Source of the DNA: an uncultured Pseudomonadota bacterium
GTDB lineage: Bacteria > Pseudomonadota > Gammaproteobacteria > Burkholderiales > Eutrophovitaceae
Length of the DNA stretch: 11,067 nt
Assembly: GCA_913057845.1 (NCBI GenBank)
Contig: CAJXPC010000029.1
Location: 1-11,067 of the forward strand
Reading direction: 5' to 3'
In this document: piece by piece, positions 1 through 7,116 of the stretch
Position numbering within the stretch: position 1 is the stretch's first letter
Layout: every line of letters starts with the position of its first letter
Translations under genes and position numbers: made by a program
Notes under the pieces: generated by a model
The model's database searches: none
Seen by the model: the letters and a program-made list of their open reading frames with translations, nothing else
What the model was told of the DNA's origin: nothing

Positions 1-47
1 GAGATGTAGAGAGGTCTCGTGGGCTCGGAGATGTGTATAAGAGACAG
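1..47. other. Nextera library adapter (synthetic, untrimmed)
   Basis: This is not biological sequence. Positions 14-47 match the Nextera read-2 transposase adapter and end in the 19-bp Tn5 mosaic end at 29-47 (AGATGTGTATAAGAGACAG). Positions 1-5 (GAGAT) match the end of the P7 primer, and 6-13 (GTAGAGAG) fit an 8-base i7 index. The same adapter occurs inverted at the right end, where the last three bases (CTC) agree with the reverse complement of that index. Natural sequence starts at 48. Confidence 0.98.
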
Positions 48-418
48 GTGTTGCACCATTCAATTTGACTTGCGTTATTTAACAAAATGACTGCATCGGG
101 TAGGGCCCGAGCGGCTTGTTCAAATCGATCGAGTGCGCGACTCAAGGCCGCCTCTGAAGCCCGTTGGCGTTTCTGAATTTTAATCAAACCTTTGAATACT
201 TGATCCCAGCGAGGGGTTACGGCTGGAAGTGGTCCTGGCTTGGGTGAGTTAACCCATGATTCAAAAAAAGAAATATTTTGTCGTTCCGACCACAAGGCAA
301 GAAAGAACCAAATGCAGAGAGTAATTAAGCCGAAAGTCGTATTCCAGACCAGCGCAACAAACCCGGCGACAATCGCTGGGAATATCAGTGTTGAGAGCGC
401 GTTGATCCAGTGTCGCAA
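48..418 (-). CDS. phoR: PhoR phosphate-regulon sensor histidine kinase, N-terminal part (3' end lost at contig edge)
   Basis: PhoR is the inner-membrane histidine kinase that phosphorylates PhoB when phosphate is scarce. About 123 codons are visible. Two hydrophobic helices lie at roughly residues 5-25 and 27-43 with almost no periplasmic loop, as in PhoR. A basic linker follows, then the start of a PAS domain with the PhoR-typical stretch ALPDAVILLNNASQIEWCN, where the adapter cuts the gene. The histidine-kinase and ATPase domains are missing. The frame has no ATG or GTG. The only sensible start is TTG at 418-416, ten codons after an in-frame stop, so an ATG-only search misses the gene. The Shine-Dalgarno is weak. 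It lies 63 bp downstream of phoB on the same strand and is probably co-transcribed with it. Identity rests on the PAS motif, membrane topology and position after phoB; the exact start is less certain. Confidence 0.88.
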
Positions 419-481
419 GAGTGCAGAGTACCCATTCGTGAGGTGTTATTCCGAATGGTAACAAATTCGAAACGGTAGGGT

Positions 482-1168
482 TTACGGTTTTGAGAAACGA
501 TATCCGGCGCCTCTAATGGTTTGGATGTAATCGTCGTGGCCCGAGCGTTCTAGCGTCTGCCTCAATCTGCGAATGTGAACATCCACGGTACGGTCCTCTA
601 CAAAAACGTGATCGCCCCAGACTTGATCAAGAAGTTGGGTTCGAGTATGGACGCGCTCAGGATGTGTCATAAAAAAATGCAGTAACCGAAATTCTGAGGG
701 CCCCATGTGAACCGTCTCCCCGTTAAGACTGACGCGATGTTGGGTAGGGTCGACTCGAAGCCCATTAGTTTCTACAATGTCGTCGGTCAGTTGTGGCGCG
801 CGGCGACGCAAAACGGCTTTTATGCGCGCCACGAGCTCTTTGGGTGAGAATGGTTTTGTGACGTAGTCGTCAGCTCCGGTATCAAGACCAGCTAATTTGT
901 CTGCCTCATCTGCTTTAGCAGTGAGCATGATAATGGGCATGGATTGGGTGCGTTTATTTGACCTGAGTCGTTTAATGAGCTCTATGCCGCTGGCCCCGGG
1001 CAGCATCCAGTCGATGAGCGCGAGGTCTGGTAGTGCATGGTCAATCAAGCGGATCGCCTCCTCCACTGATCCGGCGCAGATTGTTTGATGACCGTTTCGT
1101 TTTAGTGTGAGGTCGATCAGCTCAGCGATAGCTGGCTCGTCTTCTACGATAAGAATGGTACCGGCCAT
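482..1168 (-). CDS. phoB: PhoB phosphate-regulon response regulator
   Basis: This is an OmpR/PhoB-family transcription factor that binds Pho boxes after phosphorylation by PhoR. Its 228 residues match the usual length of about 229. The receiver domain (about 3-118) has the acidic pair E9/D10, phospho-acceptor D53 in IDWMLPG, switch residue T83 and K105 in the TKPFSPKELVARIKAV block. The winged-helix DNA-binding domain (about 130-228) carries MGPSEFRLLHFFMTHPERV and the recognition helix VEDRTVDVHIRRLR, which as far as I can recall matches Escherichia coli PhoB. It ends in RGAGYRFS. The divergent gene starts 82 bp away. A Pho box and a -10 element lie directly upstream, oriented toward phoB, which suggests autoregulation. 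The ATG at 1168 fits the family N-terminus (MAGTILIVEDE), although no strong Shine-Dalgarno is visible. Confidence 0.97.
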   Translation of the reverse strand: MAGTILIVEDEPAIAELIDLTLKRNGHQTICAGSVEEAIRLIDHALPDLALIDWMLPGASGIELIKRLRSNKRTQSMPIIMLTAKADEADKLAGLDTGADDYVTKPFSPKELVARIKAVLRRRAPQLTDDIVETNGLRVDPTQHRVSLNGETVHMGPSEFRLLHFFMTHPERVHTRTQLLDQVWGDHVFVEDRTVDVHIRRLRQTLERSGHDDYIQTIRGAGYRFSKP

Positions 1169-1203
1169 TGAATTGTTCGCTATAGTTTGTTGTACACGCA
1201 GTT

Positions 1204-1237
1204 ATATTATGACTATTTTGTTACAGAAGCATTACAG
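1204..1237 (-). promoter_or_regulatory. Pho box and -10 element of the phoB promoter
   Basis: On the minus strand, 1237-1220 reads CTGTAATGCTTCTGTAAC: two 7-bp half-sites separated by 4 bp. It agrees with the Escherichia coli consensus half-sites (CTGTCAT and CTGTCAC) at 12 of 14 positions. A weaker third repeat, TAGTCAT, follows at the same 11-bp period (1215-1209). TAATAT at 1209-1204 is a suitable -10 element, 10 bp after the box. No -35 element is apparent, as expected for PhoB-dependent promoters where the box replaces it. Transcription would start near 1197, about 30 nt ahead of the phoB ATG. Confidence 0.8.
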
Positions 1238-1250
1238 CTAAGAGGTTCAA

Positions 1251-1625
1251 TTGAATACTAAGTCTTCCACCACTCCATTAATTCCTACGGATATCGTGCA
1301 CCACCAAAAAACTCGTTCACTTGAGATTGCGTTTAGCAATGGTGACCAGTTCATACTGGCTTGTGAGTATTTACGAGTATCTTCTCCTTCGGCAGAGGTG
1401 CTTGGTCACGGCCCAGGACAAGAGGTGCTGCAGGTCGGAAAAAAGGACGTCAACATTCAACATATCGAACCGGTAGGCCATTACGCTCTAAAATTGACCT
1501 TTACTGATGGTCATGATACGGGTATTTTTTCTTGGGATTATTTATGGTCCTTGGGAAATAATTTTGAAAAAAACTGGTCAGACTATCTTGAGCGACTCAA
1601 GAAAAATGGAGCTTCGCGTGGTTAA
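1251..1625 (+). CDS. DUF971 / GBBH-like N-terminal domain protein
   Basis: This small protein of 124 residues belongs to the DUF971 (gamma-butyrobetaine hydroxylase-like, N-terminal) family. Typical features are the N-terminal beta strand with IAFSNGDQF, the [13 protein letters not shown] segment, the middle [27 protein letters not shown] block and a short C-terminal helix. The family function is not settled; freestanding members lack the dioxygenase catalytic domain. The start is TTG at 1251, supported by AAGAGG at 1240-1245 with a 5-nt spacer; there is no better in-frame start. It is the first gene of the run into ubiE, which begins 16 bp after its stop. As I recall, Pseudomonas also keeps a DUF971 gene in the wider ubiE region, so the link is probably conserved. 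The start lies only 13 bp beyond the phoB Pho box. Confidence 0.88.
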   Translation: MNTKSSTTPLIPTDIVHHQKTRSLEIAFSNGDQFILACEYLRVSSPSAEVLGHGPGQEVLQVGKKDVNIQHIEPVGHYALKLTFTDGHDTGIFSWDYLWSLGNNFEKNWSDYLERLKKNGASRG

Positions 1626-1641
1626 CTCTCAAGGCGCAGGC

Positions 1642-2397
1642 ATGGATTCAAAGAAAAGCGAACAATCTGGCACCACTCACTTTGGTTACCAAAAAGTCCC
1701 AGAATCAGAAAAAAGCAAGCGAGTCGGGGCGGTCTTTAGTTCAGTCGCAAGCCAATACGACCTTATGAATGACTTTATGTCTGGAGGATTGCATCGTTTG
1801 TGGAAGCGATTCGCGGTGCAGTTATCAGGTGTCACAACCGGTTCGCGCGTGCTCGATATCGCTGGGGGCACAGGGGATTTATCCAAGCTGTTCCTTGAAA
1901 AAATAGGACCGGAAGGCGAACTATGGTTAACCGACATCAACCTAGAGATGCTCAGCGTCGGGCGAGATCGCTTAATGGACGCGGGGAAAATGCCACCTCT
2001 ATGCCAATGTGATGCTGAGTCTCTACCTTATCCTGATGAATACTTTGATTGCGTCACAGTGGCCTTTGGTTTGAGGAACATGACGCATAAAGCGCAGGCA
2101 TTGAAAGAGATGTATCGGGTGACGCGTCGGGGTGGCAGGTTGATCGTGCTTGAGTTTTCAAAGGTATGGAAGCCGCTTGAGAAACTATATGATTTATATT
2201 CCTTCAAGTTTATTCCCTTCATGGGCAAACTTGTTGCTAAGGATGAGGATAGCTATCGTTATCTGGCAGAATCTATTCGCATGCATCCGAGCCAAGAGGA
2301 GCTTGCGGATATGTTTCGAGAGTCAGGTTTCGATCGGGTTGAGTACTTTAACCTTGCGGCGGGTGTGGTTGCGGTTCATCGAGGGTTCAAGGTGTGA
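1642..2397 (+). CDS. ubiE: UbiE C-methyltransferase of ubiquinone (and menaquinone) biosynthesis
   Basis: UbiE is an S-adenosylmethionine-dependent methyltransferase that adds the ring C-methyl group during ubiquinone synthesis, and does the same for demethylmenaquinone where that is made. From ATG 1642 the product is 251 residues, the Escherichia coli length. The family signature [19 protein letters not shown] begins at residue 14 and runs into [20 protein letters not shown]-binding motif I is [10 protein letters not shown] at 71-80, followed by the acidic residue of WLTDIN. The RNMTHK and [12 protein letters not shown] blocks come later, and the C-terminus [13 protein letters not shown] is typical. 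The frame is open back to an ATG at 1507, but that extension lies in the DUF971 gene and has no family similarity. The AAGG/GCAGG region just upstream can serve as ribosome binding site. The stop overlaps the start of ubiJ. Confidence 0.97.
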   Translation: MDSKKSEQSGTTHFGYQKVPESEKSKRVGAVFSSVASQYDLMNDFMSGGLHRLWKRFAVQLSGVTTGSRVLDIAGGTGDLSKLFLEKIGPEGELWLTDINLEMLSVGRDRLMDAGKMPPLCQCDAESLPYPDEYFDCVTVAFGLRNMTHKAQALKEMYRVTRRGGRLIVLEFSKVWKPLEKLYDLYSFKFIPFMGKLVAKDEDSYRYLAESIRMHPSQEELADMFRESGFDRVEYFNLAAGVVAVHRGFKV

Positions 2398-3005
2398 TGA
2401 TGCTGCCCTTAGTGTTGATATTACGTTTTTTGAAACACGTGCTCGCAGGCTCGCCCGAAGCGCGACAGGATCTTGCTGCCCATAGAGGCAAGCTTATTTG
2501 CGTAGAGGCGCCTTTAGGCCCAATTGTGGTGTGTATAGATGAAGAGGGTTATGTTGAACGCTATTCAGGTGACGAGCAGCCAAGTTTAATCATAAAACTA
2601 AGTCCTGACGTCGCACTTAATTGGCTCAAAGAGGGCGAGCTAGGTTGGAGAGGTGTGCGTATTGAAGGTGACGCACATTTCGCTTCTGACCTATCCCGCA
2701 TCGTGAGTAAGATTGACTGGGATTATGAAGAGGATCTTTCTCGAGTCTTTGGTGATGTGATCGCCCATCGATTAGGTGAGCTCTTGAGAGGGTTCGGACG
2801 TTGGTTAAGTGGTGCGCGTCACTCAATGAAGTCGTCACTGAGTGACTATCTAACCGAAGAATCGCGGCTGTTGGTTACCAAGGTGGGTGCTGATCTGTTT
2901 ATTCAAGAGGTGGATGAGTTATCGGATGCAGTGAGTCGTTTTGAGAAGCGTGTGGCCGAAGTCATTCAAGCGCGACACGACAACCAGAAAAACCTCAACG
3001 TATGA
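2397..3005 (+). CDS. ubiJ: UbiJ, SCP2-domain accessory factor of ubiquinone biosynthesis
   Basis: UbiJ is a lipid-binding scaffold in the soluble complex that carries out the late ubiquinone ring reactions; it has no enzymatic activity of its own. The product is about 202 residues (Escherichia coli UbiJ is 201). Residues of roughly 15-110 form an SCP2-like domain with alternating strands ([20 protein letters not shown], then [18 protein letters not shown]). The C-terminal half is helical and charged, likely coiled coil (residues about 165-195). The start is ambiguous: GTG 2394, ATG 2397 and ATG 2400 are consecutive codons. ATG 2397 is preferred because it overlaps the ubiE stop by one base (TGATG), a common translational-coupling arrangement. 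The stop overlaps the ubiB start by four bases. Sequence similarity in this family is low, so the order ubiE-ubiJ-ubiB carries much of the identification. Confidence 0.92.
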   Translation: MMLPLVLILRFLKHVLAGSPEARQDLAAHRGKLICVEAPLGPIVVCIDEEGYVERYSGDEQPSLIIKLSPDVALNWLKEGELGWRGVRIEGDAHFASDLSRIVSKIDWDYEEDLSRVFGDVIAHRLGELLRGFGRWLSGARHSMKSSLSDYLTEESRLLVTKVGADLFIQEVDELSDAVSRFEKRVAEVIQARHDNQKNLNV

Positions 3006-4519
3006 GGTTTTTTCGCGCACTGTATATATTTTGGGTTGCGATCCAATTTGGCCTTGACGAATTTGCTTCTTCGAATCGCACGTTGCGCGTTCTTCGAGGA
3101 GTCACAAGAACAATATTTTTCAGTCGTGATCTGTCTCGTCCAAGAGGCGTACGACTGCGTCTTGCGTTAGAGCAGCTTGGGCCTATATTCGTTAAGTTCG
3201 GTCAAGTGCTCTCCACGAGGCGAGACATGATTCCGCTCGACATCGCGGATGAGTTGGCCTTGCTGCAAGATAGAGTTGCGCCGTTTTCATCGGAGGCTGT
3301 TTCGAACATCTTAGAGCGCTCATTTGCGGGCGATACGTCAAAAATATTTAGGGAGTTCGATCTTAAGCCGGTCGCCAGCGCTTCGGTTGCGCAAGTCCAC
3401 TTTGGTATTTTGATGGATGGTAGGGAAGTGGCCGTAAAGGTATTGCGACCCGACATCGCCTCTGTGATTAGGCGCGACATCGCCCTGCTCGATTTGTTTG
3501 CGTGGGCGTTAGCGAGCATCCTTCCAGACGGCAAACGACTCAAGCCGAGAGAGGTGGTTGCGGAGTTTAGACGACATCTTGACGACGAGCTTGATCTCAT
3601 GCGCGAGGCAGCAAACGCGAGTCAACTGCGTCGTAACTTTAAGGACTCATCCAGCTTGGTCGTGCCAGAAATCTATTGGGATTTTTGTCATACGAATGTC
3701 ATGGTAATGGAGCGCATGTCAGGCATCCCGGTTGGGAAAATTGATGAGTTAAGAGCTAACCAGATTGATTTAGAAAAACTGGCTGCATCAGGTGTCGAGA
3801 TATTTTTTACTCAGGTGTTTCGAGACGGATACTTTCACGCCGACATGCATCCGGGTAATATTTTGGTGCAATTGGATGGGCGTTATGTGGCTCTTGATTT
3901 CGGGATTATGGGGACACTCACTGAGGTTGATAAAAACTATCTGGCTCAGAACTTCTTGGCATTTTTTAGGCGTGACTATCGCGGCGTAGCAGAGGCACAT
4001 GTTGACGCGGGCTGGGTCCCTAAAGATACCCGTATCGATGACTTTGAGGCAACGATACGGTCTATTTGTGAACCGATATTCGATAAACCACTTAAGGATA
4101 TTTCTTTTGGTCGATTACTCTTGAATCTTTTTCAAGCAGCGAGACGTTTTAACGTAGAAATTCAACCGCAGCTCGTCATGCTTCAAAAAACGTTGCTGAA
4201 CGTTGAGGGGCTTGGTCGCGAGTTAGACCCAAACTTAGACCTTTGGAAGACGGCGAAGCCTTACCTCGAAAGCTGGATGAAAGAGCAAATGGGATTCAAG
4301 GGGCTGATCAAACAGATTAAAAAAGAGGCGCCCTCGTGGGCTGCGATACTTCCACGATTGCCGCGACTGATTGATGCTTATTTGTCAGAAGACACGGAGG
4401 CGGGTCGGGAAGAGCATCAAGAGGAAATCAAAGACCTCAGCCGCAAAGTTAGAGTCCTCGGATTGACGACCGCAGGGCTTGCCTTGTGCCTCATGGCCTT
4501 GGCGTTGTCACAACTCTAA
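3002..4519 (+). CDS. ubiB: UbiB, atypical kinase-like ATPase for ubiquinone biosynthesis
   Basis: UbiB belongs to the ABC1/ADCK/COQ8 family of protein-kinase-like ATPases, anchored in the inner membrane and needed for ubiquinone biosynthesis. Visible motifs in order are KxGQ (K65-F-G-Q68) in [18 protein letters not shown], the alanine-rich loop ASASVAQVH (125-133) that replaces the usual glycine-rich loop, the ATP-site lysine K146 in VAVKVLRP, the catalytic-loop block FHADMHPGN (D281, N286), and the metal-binding D299 in LDFG. One hydrophobic helix ends the protein (about 484-503). At 505 residues it is shorter than Escherichia coli UbiB (546), which has two C-terminal helices. ATG 3002 overlaps the ubiJ stop by four bases (ATGA). 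The gene is the last of the ubi operon; no clear intrinsic terminator follows it. Confidence 0.97.
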   Translation: MRFFRALYIFWVAIQFGLDEFASSNRTLRVLRGVTRTIFFSRDLSRPRGVRLRLALEQLGPIFVKFGQVLSTRRDMIPLDIADELALLQDRVAPFSSEAVSNILERSFAGDTSKIFREFDLKPVASASVAQVHFGILMDGREVAVKVLRPDIASVIRRDIALLDLFAWALASILPDGKRLKPREVVAEFRRHLDDELDLMREAANASQLRRNFKDSSSLVVPEIYWDFCHTNVMVMERMSGIPVGKIDELRANQIDLEKLAASGVEIFFTQVFRDGYFHADMHPGNILVQLDGRYVALDFGIMGTLTEVDKNYLAQNFLAFFRRDYRGVAEAHVDAGWVPKDTRIDDFEATIRSICEPIFDKPLKDISFGRLLLNLFQAARRFNVEIQPQLVMLQKTLLNVEGLGRELDPNLDLWKTAKPYLESWMKEQMGFKGLIKQIKKEAPSWAAILPRLPRLIDAYLSEDTEAGREEHQEEIKDLSRKVRVLGLTTAGLALCLMALALSQL

Positions 4520-4556
4520 GTTATCCCCGCTGTAGATTTTTTACGACAACTGAAAA

Positions 4557-4590
4557 TTGTAATCAAACTGTAATATCCGAGTCTTAATAT
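4557..4590 (+). promoter_or_regulatory. Pho box and -10 element of the porin promoter
   Basis: Positions 4557-4574 read TTGTAATCAAACTGTAAT: two 7-bp half-sites with a 4-bp spacer, 11 of 14 positions as in the Escherichia coli consensus half-sites. A weak third repeat, GAGTCTT, follows at 4579-4585. TAATAT at 4585-4590 is the -10 element, 10 bp after the box. The total span and spacing equal those of the phoB promoter in this window (34 bp each). The start of transcription would be near 4597, leaving a leader of about 94 nt before the porin. Confidence 0.78.
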
Positions 4591-4602
4591 TCGATCCATC
4601 GG

Positions 4603-4629
4603 AAACGGAGTTGTGTGAGAGCCGTTTTT
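4603..4629 (+). promoter_or_regulatory. Possible hairpin with T-run in the porin leader
   Basis: AAACGG at 4603-4608 can pair with CCGTTT at 4622-4627 across a 13-nt loop, and the right arm runs into five T residues (4625-4629). It lies just inside the predicted leader of the porin. The stem is short and the loop large, so it may be a weak attenuator, a simple mRNA structure or chance. Confidence 0.25.
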
Positions 4630-4690
4630 GTAAGTTCGAGCTCGCTCGGTTATGCACGAAAGATTTCTATTATCCATTAGGAGATTGTAA

Positions 4691-6001
4691 ATGTTCACAA
4701 AAAGTAACAAAGCACTTATAGCCACTGCAGTTGCGGGCGCATTATTCGCGATGACTGGTAGTGTTGCTGCAAATGATGCATTGATCGATAAACTCTATGA
4801 CAAAGGCGTGATCAATGACGCTGAGTATAAAGAGATCAAAGCGGATAAAGGTGACCCCAATTCACTTAAAGGTAAATACAAAGGCGGATTCAAGTGGGAA
4901 ACTTTAGACGGCAAAAACGCGTTCCAGCTTGCAGGCCGAATTCAGTCTGATTTCTATGACTATAACCATGATCTAGAAGAAGACACTTTCTCGATCCGTC
5001 GGGTTTATCTTGGGGTGAAGGCGACGATTGATGAGGTTTGGGGTTTGGAAGCAACTTTCAACCCAGATTCAAATGAACTCGAATATGGTTATCTTGATTT
5101 CAAACCAAGCAAGAAATTTATCGCACGTTTTGGTGCTCAAAAATTCTATTCAGGTTTTGAGGAAGGCACCAGTTCGCGATTTACTGACTTCCTAGAGCGT
5201 TCCGTAGCGGATGGCCTCCAGCCGGGCAAACAGATTGGTATACAACTCTTTGGAGAGCCAGTGAAGAACACGTTCTTCTATTCAATCGGCTACTACAACG
5301 GCGAAGGTAAGAACGCCGATGAAAGTGGGAATGAGGCTGATGGAAAGGACTCGATGTTCGCTGCTGCGTATAACGCGGCGAAGGTGATGGGTGGCGGTAA
5401 GGATACAATCGCACATGTCGGCTACTCTACGTCAAAAGGCAGCAGGGCCGGTGCAACCGGCGATACAATCTTTAGCCTAGATGGTGAGGCGAGAGGTGAC
5501 ACGTTCGGTACGTGGACCTTGGCTACTGGCTCAAACGATTTTTCGCGCGACCACAGTAATCTGAGTTACGTTGCGGCAAGGGGCCCGTTTAAATTTCAGG
5601 GTGAAGTTACGACAGTGAGTGTCGAAACGCCAGTGCAAAATGATGAGGTTGAAGCAAGTTATATGGCTTTAACGTACATGATAACTGGTGAGCATTACGC
5701 CAACTCATACAGCCTAAAAGGTATGAAGGGTGTTAAGCCTAACGCACCTTATTCTAAGGCTGGTGGCACCGGCGCATGGGAAATCGGGATTCGTAAGTCA
5801 GAGTGGGATGCCCAAGCTGTAGCGGACGCCAACTACACAGGTGCTGATTTGGTTAAAACGACGACGGTTGGCGTGAAGTGGATCCCGAACGAAAAAGTTC
5901 GATTCATGTTGAATCTCGTTGAGACCAACTACAACACACCGATTGTCGCTGCGGTGGGTAACGAGGAAGCCGTTATGTTTAGATCTCAAATAGATTTCTA
6001 A
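4691..6001 (+). CDS. OprO/OprP-type phosphate-selective porin
   Basis: This outer-membrane beta-barrel of 436 residues belongs to the Porin_O_P family, whose known members OprP and OprO pass phosphate and polyphosphate. A signal peptide spans residues 1-27 (KSNKALIATAVAGALFAMTG, then a VAA cleavage site before ND). Next is the short helical N-terminal segment DALIDKLYDKGVINDAEYKEI that this family often carries. The barrel begins at FQLAGRIQSDFYDYN and includes RRVYLGVKATIDEVWGLEA, FGAQKFYSGFEEGTSSRFTD and FLERS, all family blocks. The protein ends in aromatic F (QIDF), the outer-membrane insertion signal. AGGAG at 4679-4683 lies 7 nt before the ATG. It has its own Pho-type promoter and is followed by a strong terminator, so it is probably a single-gene unit induced by phosphate limitation. 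Substrate choice between phosphate and polyphosphate cannot be read from the sequence by eye. Confidence 0.92.
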   Translation: MFTKSNKALIATAVAGALFAMTGSVAANDALIDKLYDKGVINDAEYKEIKADKGDPNSLKGKYKGGFKWETLDGKNAFQLAGRIQSDFYDYNHDLEEDTFSIRRVYLGVKATIDEVWGLEATFNPDSNELEYGYLDFKPSKKFIARFGAQKFYSGFEEGTSSRFTDFLERSVADGLQPGKQIGIQLFGEPVKNTFFYSIGYYNGEGKNADESGNEADGKDSMFAAAYNAAKVMGGGKDTIAHVGYSTSKGSRAGATGDTIFSLDGEARGDTFGTWTLATGSNDFSRDHSNLSYVAARGPFKFQGEVTTVSVETPVQNDEVEASYMALTYMITGEHYANSYSLKGMKGVKPNAPYSKAGGTGAWEIGIRKSEWDAQAVADANYTGADLVKTTTVGVKWIPNEKVRFMLNLVETNYNTPIVAAVGNEEAVMFRSQIDF

Positions 6002-6038
6002 ATTAAGTCATTAATAGTTTCACACCATCTCCATGGTT

Positions 6039-6070
6039 AAAAAGCCAGCCTTTTAGGCTGGCTTTTTTTT
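6039..6070. terminator. Bidirectional intrinsic terminator
   Basis: Perfect stem AAAGCCAGCC (6041-6050) and GGCTGGCTTT (6056-6065) with loop TTTTA, followed by a T run to 6070. The opposite strand also ends in a T run (from the A residues 6039-6043), so it can terminate both the porin and the convergent DHH gene. Confidence 0.95.
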
Positions 6071-6112
6071 GGGTGTCACTAAAATGGTTCGACGATTCGT
6101 TACCTACTGTTT

Positions 6113-7072
6113 TTATGATGAGAAGTACTGACGCGTTAATGCTTCCGTGAGGCGAATCAGTTGATCATTAGGAAGATGCTGTATGCCTGCCGCTGCGTGG
6201 CGGCCACCCCCCGTCTCGAATTTAAGTGCGACTTGTTGCGCATTGGTGGGGTTACTTTTGGGTGCGCGGATACTTACTGTATATCCATTTTCCTTTTCAA
6301 CAAGTACGGCGTGGGCCCGCTTGGGAAAGTTATTTGCCAGCTCATTTGCGTAGATGCCATTAATTCTTCGGCCCCATTTTTCATTGGGAAGAACAGCGAT
6401 GGCCACATCGTTGTTGACGATTTGCGTCAGCACCTTACGCGCGCGGCTTAAGTCCTCCTCATAAAAACTTTTGAGCACTCGGAGCACCTCGGTTTCGGCG
6501 ACCATACTTAGGGGCTCATCGAACTGTCGCATTAAATAGCAGAGCTCCTCAGGATGATAATGTAGGTCTTCGATAGACTCGCCATAACTGTTGTAGTTGA
6601 TGCAATTGCCCAGCTCTCGAAGTACTGCAATCGATGTTGTCGAGAGGCTGCCGGACGCCGCGAGTTCTCGAGCGCTTTGATCTAAGTTGTCTCCAAAGGC
6701 ACCAGTGATGGCCCAGTTTTGAAATTGACCATTCAGGTGAGCGTTAATGATGAGGCTGCTGCAGACGTTGGGGTCGGTGTCAATATGAGCGGTCAGATTA
6801 GGGTGCTTTGGGATCTCGCCAGGGTGATGATGATCAAACCATTCAACCTTGCAGCCGGAAGCAAGCATCTTATTCAGCGCATCTAGATTGGTATGCAGAG
6901 AAATATCAACGACCGTTACTTGGCTCACGCCAGAAAGCGACGCTTGCATTAAAAGCGCATTATCCCGTTTTACACCGGTAACGACTGCGGATTGCTTGGG
7001 CTGAGCCAGCCTAAGCTGCGTGATGCCACAGAGCCCATCCGCATCGCCATTAAAAACATCTACCTCAGTCAT
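6113..7072 (-). CDS. DHH-family phosphoesterase (DHH plus DHHA1 domains), function unknown
   Basis: This 319-residue predicted cytoplasmic protein belongs to the DHH superfamily of metal-dependent phosphoesterases (relatives include RecJ and NrnA). Ligands for two metal ions are visible: D10 and D12 in FNGDADG, D56 in VVDIS, and the DHH motif D80-H81-H82 in EWFDHHHPGE. A further D128 lies in GAFGDN. The C-terminal DHHA1 substrate domain ends in GGGRHAAAG (288-296). It is too short for RecJ and lacks the extra domains; the substrate could be short oligonucleotides or a nucleotide-like compound, but I cannot tell which. The gene is convergent with the porin, sharing its terminator, and divergent from the ferredoxin gene 84 bp away. 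The ATG start gives the typical N-terminal strand DVFNGDADG; there is no clear Shine-Dalgarno. Confidence 0.88.
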   Translation of the reverse strand: MTEVDVFNGDADGLCGITQLRLAQPKQSAVVTGVKRDNALLMQASLSGVSQVTVVDISLHTNLDALNKMLASGCKVEWFDHHHPGEIPKHPNLTAHIDTDPNVCSSLIINAHLNGQFQNWAITGAFGDNLDQSARELAASGSLSTTSIAVLRELGNCINYNSYGESIEDLHYHPEELCYLMRQFDEPLSMVAETEVLRVLKSFYEEDLSRARKVLTQIVNNDVAIAVLPNEKWGRRINGIYANELANNFPKRAHAVLVEKENGYTVSIRAPKSNPTNAQQVALKFETGGGRHAAAGIQHLPNDQLIRLTEALTRQYFSS

Positions 7073-7116
7073 GGACCGTCGATATATATTTTACAAGTAT
7101 CACGTATTGTCTCCGA

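Noticed and set aside
240..464. Short overlapping frames on both strands (plus 240-461, minus 261-464)
   Set aside because: They overlap the phoR frame, which shows membrane helices and a PAS motif; these frames show no family features.
1507..1641. Longer ubiE start at 1507
   Set aside because: It would overlap the DUF971 gene by about 120 bp and add 45 residues without similarity; ATG 1642 gives exactly the family length.
4504..4514. Palindrome GTTGTCACAAC at the end of ubiB
   Set aside because: It lies inside the coding sequence, a 1-nt loop cannot form, and there is no T run, so it is neither terminator nor clear operator.
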